Under the pieces are notes generated by a model. The model searched no databases. It saw only the letters and a list, made by a program, of their open reading frames with translations, and was not told the DNA's origin. Below, piece by piece: positions 1 to 6,950 of a DNA stretch of 9,189 nt (positions are counted from its first letter, which is position 1; each line of letters begins with the position of its first letter). Both the position numbers and the translations under genes were made by a program. The stretch is from an uncultured bacterium. Its GTDB lineage: Bacteria; Patescibacteria; Microgenomatia; Levybacterales; UBA12049. The stretch is from positions 1 through 9,189 of the forward strand of contig CAMPGJ010000036.1 in NCBI GenBank assembly GCA_946885425.1. Reading direction: 5' to 3'.

Positions 1-27
1 GTATAGAACTTATTTTTAAATACCATC

Positions 28-924
28 CTATAAACTCAAATCTTTAACAGTTTCTCTCAAAATATTCTCGTAATATTTCGCACGTTCCTGTCTTTCCACA
101 GAATCTTCCAGATAATGCATGCGTGTATATTTCAAAAGCGGATATAAACGACAACATAAAAATCTCTCTTTCCAATTAGTGGAATCTAGTCCCAGTATAT
201 TTTGGATTGCTTTAAGAACACCTGTCAAAGTATCCGGATAAAAGACTGTCATATATGCATATTCATAAATAGGATCTCCAAACATAGAAAGTTCCCAATC
301 AATAACTGCCGTTGTTTTGCCATTACCGACAAAGAAGTTACCTCCACTCATATCCCCATGGAGTAAAGCATTTTGCTCAGGTAATTTATCAAGATATTTT
401 TTAATTAGTTCATGAGCTATATAAACACTTTCCTGATCTCGACAAACAGACCAGTCACCAGTAGTCATATCTAATATAAATTCTTTCCAGGTCTTAAAGG
501 GAGCATCTAAAGTAATAGGATTCCAAAAACCAAACCCTGCTCTTCTATGATCAGTTGAACTAATCTTTGTAAAGACTGGCATAACCGCTTCGATACACGT
601 TCGAACATCTGCATCATCATCAACAACTACTCCTTCTGCTTTTTCAACAATAAGATAATCTAGTATGTTTGTAGCTTCTCCAGAAGCAATGATCTTTGGA
701 GCAGGAACAGCCGAGTTATCAAGAAGTTTCCTTACAGCAATTTCTTTAGCGAACTCTCCTTTTCTTCTAAATAAAATTACAAGTTCAGTATCAGGATTAA
801 AGGTGAATCCTACAGCACTACTACTTCCACTTTTAATTTGAACTACATTACCTTTCAAGGTATTCGGATAAAGCCTCTGTAATAAATCTTGTACAACAGA
901 TATTTCTATAGATGCTTTTGCCAT
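28..924 (-). CDS. APH-family (aminoglycoside/choline kinase-like) phosphotransferase
   Basis: A complete 298-residue protein with the protein-kinase-like fold of the APH/choline kinase family, which transfers phosphate from ATP to a small hydroxylated molecule in the cytoplasm. The catalytic loop is HGDMSGGN at residues 189-196, with D191 as the expected base and N196 as a metal ligand. The metal-binding IDWE follows at 208-211 (D209). In the N-lobe, an FAKEIAVRKLL stretch around 58-68 supplies the conserved Glu (E61); the usual nucleotide-binding Lys is not obvious, and R53/R54 sit near its place. Length is normal for the family. The start is ATG at 924-922 with no clear ribosome site; the stop is TAG. 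The gene lies 34 bp after the R-M operon on the same strand and is visibly AT-richer, so it was probably acquired separately. The substrate cannot be read from sequence; antibiotic resistance is possible but unproven, and a metabolite kinase is equally likely. Confidence 0.88.
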   Translation of the reverse strand: MAKASIEISVVQDLLQRLYPNTLKGNVVQIKSGSSSAVGFTFNPDTELVILFRRKGEFAKEIAVRKLLDNSAVPAPKIIASGEATNILDYLIVEKAEGVVVDDDADVRTCIEAVMPVFTKISSTDHRRAGFGFWNPITLDAPFKTWKEFILDMTTGDWSVCRDQESVYIAHELIKKYLDKLPEQNALLHGDMSGGNFFVGNGKTTAVIDWELSMFGDPIYEYAYMTVFYPDTLTGVLKAIQNILGLDSTNWKERFLCCRLYPLLKYTRMHYLEDSVERQERAKYYENILRETVKDLSL

Positions 925-937
925 ATAAAATGAATAG

Positions 938-952
938 ACTGATTATATCAGT
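938..952 (-). promoter_or_regulatory. 15-bp dyad overlapping a -10-like box, upstream of the phosphotransferase gene
   Basis: The 34-bp gap between the small ORF and the kinase gene contains ACTGAT-TAT-ATCAGT, a perfect 6-bp inverted repeat around 3 nt. On the minus strand a consensus TATAAT (942-947) lies inside it, 17 nt before the kinase ATG. No good -35 box is found at 16-18 nt spacing. A second dyad, AGTTT-C-AAACT (950-960), overlaps its edge. It may be a promoter with an operator over its -10 box, with a short leader. AT-rich DNA gives such patterns by chance, and a weak terminator hairpin is another reading. Confidence 0.35.
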
Positions 953-958
953 TTCAAA

Positions 959-1165
959 CTAAATTTCCCTGTCTTCTACAACTTTTTTATTTATAAAGCG
1001 AAAATATCTGCTGCCGGACCGGGAAGTAGTTTCAAGTATTGTATAACCTGATACTTTTTTCTCTTCTTCCAAAACCTGCATCAATTGCTGCAAAAGTATC
1101 GGCAGTAGAATCATACTTTGGTACCCTCCGGTATCCCGCACGGCAAGATCGCTTTCCAGCTGCAC
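959..1165 (-). CDS. Small unrecognised protein at the end of the R-M operon
   Basis: The 68-codon frame opens with GTG, whose G is shared with the TAG stop of the preceding nuclease gene (TAGTG at 1167-1163), a typical reinitiation arrangement. A second possible start is ATG at 1114-1112, giving 51 residues and beginning MILLPILLQQLMQVLEEEKK. This one has a good GGAGGG ribosome site about ten bases upstream, so it may be the real start. The product would have an amphipathic or hydrophobic helix followed by a charged segment and a Ser/Arg-rich, aromatic tail (around SRSGSRYFRF). I recognise no family. Base composition resembles the operon rather than the kinase gene that follows. It could be a small accessory subunit of the system, or a remnant of a longer gene; its reality is moderately supported by position only. 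Confidence 0.5.
   Translation of the reverse strand: MQLESDLAVRDTGGYQSMILLPILLQQLMQVLEEEKKVSGYTILETTSRSGSRYFRFINKKVVEDREI
1124..1129 (-). promoter_or_regulatory. Candidate ribosome binding site for an internal start of the small ORF
   Basis: GGAGGG on the minus strand, 9-10 nt before the in-frame ATG at 1114-1112. It is one of only two clear purine-rich SD matches near a start in this window and argues for the 51-residue version of the small protein over the GTG start at 1165. Confidence 0.4.
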
Positions 1166-1950
1166 TAGCCTGTGGAGAGCATCTTTAACTCCTTGTCAGA
1201 AATACTCCAGTTGACCTGTACAGTAGTATAAATATTCTTTTTTGCTTTTAAGATACCGGCAGGGTCACATATTAATTTAACTTTAGCTACATTATCCAGC
1301 CCACTTACCAAAGCTAAATAATACTTTGATCCGTATTCGACCGCCGTCTTCCATTCCTTGTTTGTAAATAGTACTCCGCCACTTTCTGATGCCAGACCCT
1401 TTACCTCTATAAACCAAACACCATCGGGATTTGAGATCTCAAAATCAAAGCCGCCACCGTCGTCCCGTTTGTCTTTTAAAATACCTTCAACTGGCTTCTT
1501 GTACGTATTAAAAAAATCTAAAAAAGCCATTTCAGCTTTTTTTCCGGTAGGACCTCTCAGAATGAATACCGGACTTTTGCTGCCAGTACCACCTGTATCT
1601 TTAAATAAATTCTCAATATCTTCATACTCTCTGCTATTTCTGAATTCCTGATCAAAGAGAATGCCTTTTACTATCTCCAGCAATGTCCCGTCATCAGTCT
1701 CCTGAAATGCTTTTAAAACATTCATTCTGCTTCCGCGTAATTCTCTAAGCCATCCAACCCGGCTGTTATCATGATAGGGGTCAAATTCATCCCTCATATT
1801 TTTCACAGTATTAACTTTTACACCGAGAAGCCTGCCTGTTTCCTTAGTGGCTTCATTGAATGAGGAGAACCCCAGGCTCTTATAGCCATCCCTGTCTTTT
1901 CTTGAAAGGAAGTATGCAACGATGAGAGCAAGCTGGTTATTTGCCTTCAT
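1165..1950 (-). CDS. PD-(D/E)XK nuclease-fold protein with DUF3883/NOV_C-like C-terminal domain
   Basis: A 261-residue predicted DNA-acting protein. The N-terminal half (about 5-98) is helical, with a helix-turn-helix-like stretch LLGVKVNTVKNMRDEF at 41-56 followed by NSRVGW (62-67). I read it as a sequence- or structure-binding module. The C-terminal half (about 130-250) has the pattern of the DUF3883/NO VEIN C-terminal domain, a restriction-endonuclease-like fold: AEMAFLDFF (139-147), the acidic GFDFE (167-171, D169), the core FIEVKG (180-185, E182 and K184) and TNKEW (196-200). The predicted metal-binding residues are therefore intact. The ATG at 1950-1948 lies inside the last codons of the DUF4420 gene, so it is translationally coupled. 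It is likely a nuclease or DNA-binding subunit of the R-M complex. Alternatively, such domains may recognise DNA without cutting it; activity is not shown by sequence. Confidence 0.8.
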   Translation of the reverse strand: MKANNQLALIVAYFLSRKDRDGYKSLGFSSFNEATKETGRLLGVKVNTVKNMRDEFDPYHDNSRVGWLRELRGSRMNVLKAFQETDDGTLLEIVKGILFDQEFRNSREYEDIENLFKDTGGTGSKSPVFILRGPTGKKAEMAFLDFFNTYKKPVEGILKDKRDDGGGFDFEISNPDGVWFIEVKGLASESGGVLFTNKEWKTAVEYGSKYYLALVSGLDNVAKVKLICDPAGILKAKKNIYTTVQVNWSISDKELKMLSTG

Positions 1951-2995
1951 TGTATTTTAAAGATTTAAGATCTTCTTTTATATCCTGCAATCCGAGCTGA
2001 TCGATACCGGATAATTCCAGTGTATAGCGTATATTACTTATTCTGTGATCAGGAGAGCTGATGAAACTCTTTTCTATAATTTTGGGGAATGAATCGTTTA
2101 CCCTGAATACCACTTCCTCTGTAGCATCTAAAGGATAGTCAGAATATTGATCCTCGAGTTGCCTCTGATACCCGGCAGCAGCAAGCCTTTTATGAAATTC
2201 ATCCAGTAATAACTCGTCATTAAATGACTCTTCCAGAATTTTTACGAGCCTTGGCAGAGATGTCCCCTGATCAGAACGCGTTAGCCGGTAGCATACAAGG
2301 TACAAATTCTTAAAGAGTTCAGGATCTAGCTGTCGGATATTGCAGTGTATTTCAAAAGGAAGTGAAACAGAAGTTTTTACCTCCGTCGCAATAGTGGTCC
2401 CCGCCTGAAAATCATGATCACTTCCAAGCGGACCTTCCCAGCGATACACAACATCCGGACCCAGATTTTTAATGAGCTGATTCAGGAACAGGAGCTCTCC
2501 AAAAATCCCGCGCAACCATTCTATGTTTATATCTGGATGAGTTTCTACACTCCAGAAGCGCTTCCATTTCAGGAGGACGCGATAAATTGCCTCTTCCGGA
2601 ACTGACGAGGATTGCGAAATTTCATAGAGAATATCTTCTGCAAATCTCAGAAACGGTCTCTTAAACGCTGGAAGCGAGCCGGTAGAACATGACAGATCGA
2701 GATAGTTTTGTGCCGGAAGACCCGCCACAGCCCACTCCCTGAAGTCTACACTTAGCCCCTGCAGTTCAATTTTTTCCAACCGCTTGTCTTCTTTTTTTCC
2801 GGTAGAAATAAGGAGGTGGATATTATTCTCTGAATCCAGTGCAATAATTACTCCGATATCTTCTCTATGGATAACAACTTCCTGTCCCAGCAACTTATCT
2901 TTTTGTACACTCTTACGACCAAGAACCTCCAGAAGAGGCTGTAAAACTCCTGCAAAAGAGATTGAGCTATTGGGATATATATTCGACTGCCTCAT
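1937..2995 (-). CDS. DUF4420-type PD-(D/E)XK motif protein
   Basis: A 352-residue protein with a restriction-endonuclease-like core in the middle: GIFGELLFLNQL (163-174, E167), then SDHDF (192-196, D195), then ATEVKTS (203-209, E205 and K207). This E...D...ExK order is the PD-(D/E)XK signature and matches the DUF4420 family, commonly annotated as PD-(D/E)XK motif protein and found beside Z1 helicases. The N-terminal 150 residues form a predicted mixed domain that I cannot assign. The ATG at 2995-2993 gives a 29-nt overlap with the helicase gene; no Shine-Dalgarno is seen, so translation likely depends on the upstream gene. It is the strongest candidate for the DNA-cleaving partner of the helicase, but whether it cuts has to be inferred. 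Length is ordinary for the family and no residues of the motif are missing. Confidence 0.85.
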   Translation of the reverse strand: MRQSNIYPNSSISFAGVLQPLLEVLGRKSVQKDKLLGQEVVIHREDIGVIIALDSENNIHLLISTGKKEDKRLEKIELQGLSVDFREWAVAGLPAQNYLDLSCSTGSLPAFKRPFLRFAEDILYEISQSSSVPEEAIYRVLLKWKRFWSVETHPDINIEWLRGIFGELLFLNQLIKNLGPDVVYRWEGPLGSDHDFQAGTTIATEVKTSVSLPFEIHCNIRQLDPELFKNLYLVCYRLTRSDQGTSLPRLVKILEESFNDELLLDEFHKRLAAAGYQRQLEDQYSDYPLDATEEVVFRVNDSFPKIIEKSFISSPDHRISNIRYTLELSGIDQLGLQDIKEDLKSLKYNEGK

Positions 2996-5477
2996 ATGAT
3001 TCGGATTCAGGGAAAATCAGGACAAGACCAAGTATATCTTCAGCGTTAGCTGGATTATCGAAGAAAGCCCTGTTCTTGTCTGCGCCTGACGTCTTGTCGA
3101 TCATATAAAGCATCAGGCAGCCGCGTGTCGGGTCTTCAGGATTTCTTCCGGTTCTCTCCAGCCATATTTTTCTGTCTCCAGGGCTCGACAATACCCTTAT
3201 AGACTTTTCTGTCATCGGTACACGCTCAACTTTGCGCGTAAATATATCTTTTGTCCATGTGTGTATGTCCCGTTTAGGATTACCACGGGGAAGCACAATA
3301 TCCCAGGAAACCAGTTCTCCTGCATCATTTTGCCTGGAAATATAACCGACGAGGTTCTGCCTGTTGATGTTCCTTGCCTCGCGGCTAAATTCGTAGGAAT
3401 TGAGAAAATCAATTATCGTCCTGGCTGGAATGTCTTTCCATATATGCATCCCTTCTCCGGAAACACTCACAGGCTTATTCAGGCCGGAAATAAGTCCCAG
3501 GCCTGATTCAATGTTTTTCCTGAGCAATGCCTTATTGTCTACCGGAAAAGATACCGTCTGCTGGATGGTGTTCTGGAATGAAATAGAGACGGGTCTGCCG
3601 GCCCCCATCTTCATCCTGGAGGTAACTGCCATAGTCGGATGCCTCCTTATAATGGGTTTAAGTTCAATGGGAGTCGGAGGATCAGGTTCTTCAGCATATT
3701 TTCTCAGATCAGCCCTGAGTTCCTCTTCAACTCTGGCCAGTTCCGCAAATTTCTCTTCCATTTGCTTATCTACGTAAATACGAGTCAGGTCATAATAGTT
3801 TGGGCGGTAACCAAACCATCTCCCCATCTGAAGCAGCGTGTCGTACTGATTTGAATCCCGGTTAAAGAGACTCACGCTCAGACCTTCAAGTGTAAGACCC
3901 CTTGAAAGTCTGTTACCACCAACAACCACATATCTTTTCGGTGTACCGGAATAATCAAGAATATCCTGTGAACGAGTGTTCAGTATTTTTATCTCTATAG
4001 CGTCAGTAATCTGCTTTGCAAATTTCCAGACCGTTTCAAAATCATGCTCTGGAAGTCCTGGATCCTGCTGCTCACGGGTCACCCTTCTGAAGTCAGACTC
4101 CCACATATCTTTAGCCTGATTCATTAAGCCGGGAAATACGGCAGGACGTGCTGCTGCACCTCTCAATAACTGAAGTTCTTCCGTGATTGCATCGGCGAAA
4201 ATCTGATGAGGTTCAGTTCTTTGGGATGGATGAACCAGCATACTAAAATGTTCCCGTTCATGGCCCCTGGCAAGGCGGGCGCAGCTGCTTAGTACGAAAG
4301 CAAGGAGAGCTTCTCCTAAAATTCTTGGAGCCTTTCCTCTTGATTCAAGTGCTTCATCAATCTGGTCCAGATCTTCATCCTTTACATGTCGTATCACATC
4401 AAGAGCGGGAGCCTCTCTTTCATCAGAAAAGAGATCTGATGGATCCATTCCAAGACCAAAAAGTTTTCGCGGACCAAAATATCCCGGAGGTTCAGGAAGT
4501 GTTGCAATAAAATCTCGTGGGTACAAATCATCTTCTGAAGCATCAATAAGAACGTTTGCAAAGGGTGTTGCAGTGAATCCTACATACACACATTTTGGCA
4601 GGATGCCAAGAAGCTCCCTTATACGTCTGTTTGTCGCAGACGGGTCTATGTCTTCACCATCATCATCTTTCTTTCCGTAATTTGTATTTATCGATCCCTG
4701 ATCTGCCTCGTCATCGATAATAATTGCAGGCAGATCTTTCAGCTGCACGTTGGTTCTTTCCAACCATCGTACCAGACTCTCGATTTTTTTGTTCTTTTTT
4801 ATTACAGCAAGCTTTGGTGTTCGTGTATCAAGATCATATGTTGTACCCGCTTTAAAGTCTCCTTCCGGTCCCGACTCCGTTAAACGTGCCCAGCGTGATA
4901 CACCTGCATCGTGCACTACAAACGGGCCGTCAGCCGTATTGTCGGAATCTCCCGTTATCTCCTGATCAAGACGACGCTGAGTCTGTGCGCGAAGATCTTT
5001 CCATAAACCCCCGAGAACAATAAAAAGTTTGTATCCTTCATCTGCAGCGCGCGCCATAAGCGCTGCCATCATTGCTGTTTTTCCACTTTGAATGTGACCT
5101 ACTACCAGTCCACGGGTCTGAAATTCATCTACAGTGTCAGGTTTGGGCAAACGACGCACCAGACCAAGAGAAGTCTCTGCAAGGGTACCTACAATGGATT
5201 TTGGTCTTAGACGCTCTTCGATCAGAAAACGCCGGAGTGCACCAAAGTATTGCTGCATTGAGTCTGTACCTGGATTACATCTTGGTATCTGACGATTGTC
5301 CCCGACAATAAGGTGCGGAGAGGTAATTTCAAGCGGTGGTGCAAAGTATTTAGTGACCTGTTCACGTAAATGAAGAGGGACCCCGGTTTCTTTAATTGCA
5401 TCATCAACAGATTTCCCCTGACGGGAAATTAGAAACTCCACTATTGTTACTGCATCAGAAAGAGTTTTTATTGTCAT
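2967..5477 (-). CDS. Z1-domain superfamily II helicase/ATPase
   Basis: An 836-residue motor protein. Helicase motif I is GHIQSGKT at 127-134 (K133 for the nucleotide phosphates). Motif II is DDEAD at 255-259, motif III is FTATPFAN at 301-308, and the Z1 domain holds GGNRLSRGLTLEG (520-532) and QMGRWFGYRP (550-559), whose Arg residues (R553, R558) match the motif VI finger position. A charged coiled-coil-like stretch follows at about 570-596. The remaining C-terminal 200 residues are unassigned. Z1 helicases are SF2 enzymes found next to MutL-like ATPases, methylases and nucleases in predicted R-M systems; the expected role is ATP-driven movement on DNA that brings in the nuclease. The ATG overlaps the ATPase stop as ATGA and is preceded by CAGGAG at short spacing. 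All motor motifs look intact. Confidence 0.93.
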   Translation of the reverse strand: MTIKTLSDAVTIVEFLISRQGKSVDDAIKETGVPLHLREQVTKYFAPPLEITSPHLIVGDNRQIPRCNPGTDSMQQYFGALRRFLIEERLRPKSIVGTLAETSLGLVRRLPKPDTVDEFQTRGLVVGHIQSGKTAMMAALMARAADEGYKLFIVLGGLWKDLRAQTQRRLDQEITGDSDNTADGPFVVHDAGVSRWARLTESGPEGDFKAGTTYDLDTRTPKLAVIKKNKKIESLVRWLERTNVQLKDLPAIIIDDEADQGSINTNYGKKDDDGEDIDPSATNRRIRELLGILPKCVYVGFTATPFANVLIDASEDDLYPRDFIATLPEPPGYFGPRKLFGLGMDPSDLFSDEREAPALDVIRHVKDEDLDQIDEALESRGKAPRILGEALLAFVLSSCARLARGHEREHFSMLVHPSQRTEPHQIFADAITEELQLLRGAAARPAVFPGLMNQAKDMWESDFRRVTREQQDPGLPEHDFETVWKFAKQITDAIEIKILNTRSQDILDYSGTPKRYVVVGGNRLSRGLTLEGLSVSLFNRDSNQYDTLLQMGRWFGYRPNYYDLTRIYVDKQMEEKFAELARVEEELRADLRKYAEEPDPPTPIELKPIIRRHPTMAVTSRMKMGAGRPVSISFQNTIQQTVSFPVDNKALLRKNIESGLGLISGLNKPVSVSGEGMHIWKDIPARTIIDFLNSYEFSREARNINRQNLVGYISRQNDAGELVSWDIVLPRGNPKRDIHTWTKDIFTRKVERVPMTEKSIRVLSSPGDRKIWLERTGRNPEDPTRGCLMLYMIDKTSGADKNRAFFDNPANAEDILGLVLIFPESESYEAVEYISQ

Positions 5478-6946
5478 AAACTCCTGTAAATTTTCTTAAT
5501 GGCTGCCATTGGGATATGACTTGCCGGAATCTTCTTTTCATAGACAGCCTCCAACAGACTTAAGGACGCCAAACAAAGTTTTTTTAAATCTTCTCTGCTG
5601 TTATTTTTCATATTAAAAATCTCAAATAGAGCATGATTTTTAGGGATCATCATATTTATCACACCTGTCTTTTTGTCTTTAACGACAGACAATTCTCGTC
5701 CGGATGCATTTTTTGAAAAAGTTACCGGCCCTACATTAACTGCAACGGGCGATTCACCGGCGGACTTTATTGCCGAAAGTGATAGTGGTGTCCTTCTCTC
5801 ATCCGGTGACTTGCCATCGTAGCGTGTCCTGGCTGTTTTTACCCATTTGCTTACCTGTGCCCCTATCTGATCCCTGATTTCATCTGGGATCCTGGCCTTC
5901 ATCTTCGTTATATTTATTGAAAAAGCCCGATCAAGTTCTCCCGGAAAATCTACGGCGACACGCAAGAGTTTGGTATGTTCGTCTAGTGCTCTCAGTCTGC
6001 TCCAGCCACCGGCCTGAAGCAGGCGATTATTTCTGTAGAAATAAAATCCCTGATGCTGATTCCAGTTTTTTGGACCTGACGCATCTTTCCATGCTTCAAC
6101 AGAAGAAAACTCGTCTTCTCTGGGTAAAACAAAGGGAGTTACCAACACAGATTCTTTAAGTTTCGAGCCATCGGGGTCCAGAGAAATAACATTCATTTTA
6201 AGAATATCCAGCTCCCTGGTTTTTTCCTGTCTGCAGAATGGATCCCAGGGAATAAGCTTTTCTCCGCATACATAAATATTAAGTTTCCTGTGACCTGAAA
6301 CTGAGCCCTGCATGAACCTATGGAATACCATCCTGAGATGGTTACTTATTTCTTCAATAAGACGGGCTAAAAATTTCTCACGCTCTCTAACGTCGCCTTC
6401 AGACAGGAGAGGCAAAGCTTCATCAAGATCAGTCCAGAGTACGGTGGTTCCATTATCCTGTGAGACTGAATTATTAAGAATGTCCCGTTCCCATGATTCA
6501 AGCTCATCATCTGACAGAAGCATTAGATCCCAGTCATCGGTCTCGTATACATGATCAATATCCCAGCGCATACAATGTCGTCTTGGTCTGACGTCATGTC
6601 CTGCTTTTGCTTTTGAAGATACGGTGAGGGTGCGTCCCTGGCTTAATGAGGCAGTTTTTAGGCCCAGTCCGTATTTACCCAGATCGCCGGATGAATATTC
6701 CTGAAAGGCACCAAAACGCATGGCCTCATGCAGGGTGTCTTTATCCATCCCGTCTCCATTATCAGAAATAACAATAGCAGCAGGACGGTCGTCCGATTTG
6801 GGAAGAAGATCTATGTGGATTTCAGAAGCATTCGCGACGATACTGTTATCGACCAGATCAGCAACAGCAGTACTGGAGTCGTATCCCATATTTCTCAGAC
6901 TTTCCATTAGTCGCTTTGCACCGGGATTAGTCTTGAGTGTTTTCAT
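5474..6946 (-). CDS. GHKL (MutL/Hsp90/MORC-like) ATPase of an R-M system
   Basis: A 490-residue ATPase with the Bergerat nucleotide-binding fold. The N box is ADLVDNS (29-35), G1 is DNGDGM (62-67), and the G2 glycine-rich lid is GKYGLGLKTAS (90-100). A transducer-like region follows, with FYFYRNNRLL (301-310) and ITKMKARIP (346-354), where a Lys can reach the ATP phosphates as in MutL. The usual catalytic Glu of the N box is Asp (D30); from memory Asp is frequent in this bacterial subfamily, so this need not mean loss of activity. There is no MutL C-terminal endonuclease motif (DQHA-x2-E-x4-E). ATP-controlled dimerisation that clamps or licenses DNA-bound partners is the family mode of action. 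The start is ATG at 6946-6944, four bases after the methylase stop. The context with Vsr and Z1 helicase supports the predicted MORC-related R-M class. Confidence 0.92.
   Translation of the reverse strand: MKTLKTNPGAKRLMESLRNMGYDSSTAVADLVDNSIVANASEIHIDLLPKSDDRPAAIVISDNGDGMDKDTLHEAMRFGAFQEYSSGDLGKYGLGLKTASLSQGRTLTVSSKAKAGHDVRPRRHCMRWDIDHVYETDDWDLMLLSDDELESWERDILNNSVSQDNGTTVLWTDLDEALPLLSEGDVREREKFLARLIEEISNHLRMVFHRFMQGSVSGHRKLNIYVCGEKLIPWDPFCRQEKTRELDILKMNVISLDPDGSKLKESVLVTPFVLPREDEFSSVEAWKDASGPKNWNQHQGFYFYRNNRLLQAGGWSRLRALDEHTKLLRVAVDFPGELDRAFSINITKMKARIPDEIRDQIGAQVSKWVKTARTRYDGKSPDERRTPLSLSAIKSAGESPVAVNVGPVTFSKNASGRELSVVKDKKTGVINMMIPKNHALFEIFNMKNNSREDLKKLCLASLSLLEAVYEKKIPASHIPMAAIKKIYRSL
5481..5486 (-). 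promoter_or_regulatory. Ribosome binding site of the Z1 helicase gene
   Basis: CAGGAG on the minus strand, three bases before the helicase ATG (5477-5475) and inside the end of the ATPase gene. It is the clearest Shine-Dalgarno sequence in the operon, though the spacing is shorter than usual. It supports this start together with the ATGA overlap. Confidence 0.6.
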
Positions 6947-6950
6947 ATGT

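Noticed and set aside
1537..1551. A7 tract shared with one near 2791-2805 (15-base match CTACCGGAAAAAAAG on the coding strand)
   Set aside because: Considered as slippery or phase-variable sites or as a direct repeat. Both simply encode Thr-Gly-Lys-Lys in frame, and neither neighbouring alternative frame leads to a useful product.
3400..3777. Plus-strand open frame of 125 codons
   Set aside because: It lies wholly antisense to the conserved Z1 helicase gene, has no recognisable motif and is low-complexity Ser/Leu-rich; it is a chance frame opposite real coding sequence.
5474..6946. Possible identity of the GHKL protein as a true MutL mismatch-repair protein
   Set aside because: No MutL C-terminal dimerisation/endonuclease motif, no mutS nearby, and the N box and gene context fit the R-M-associated MORC-like ATPases.
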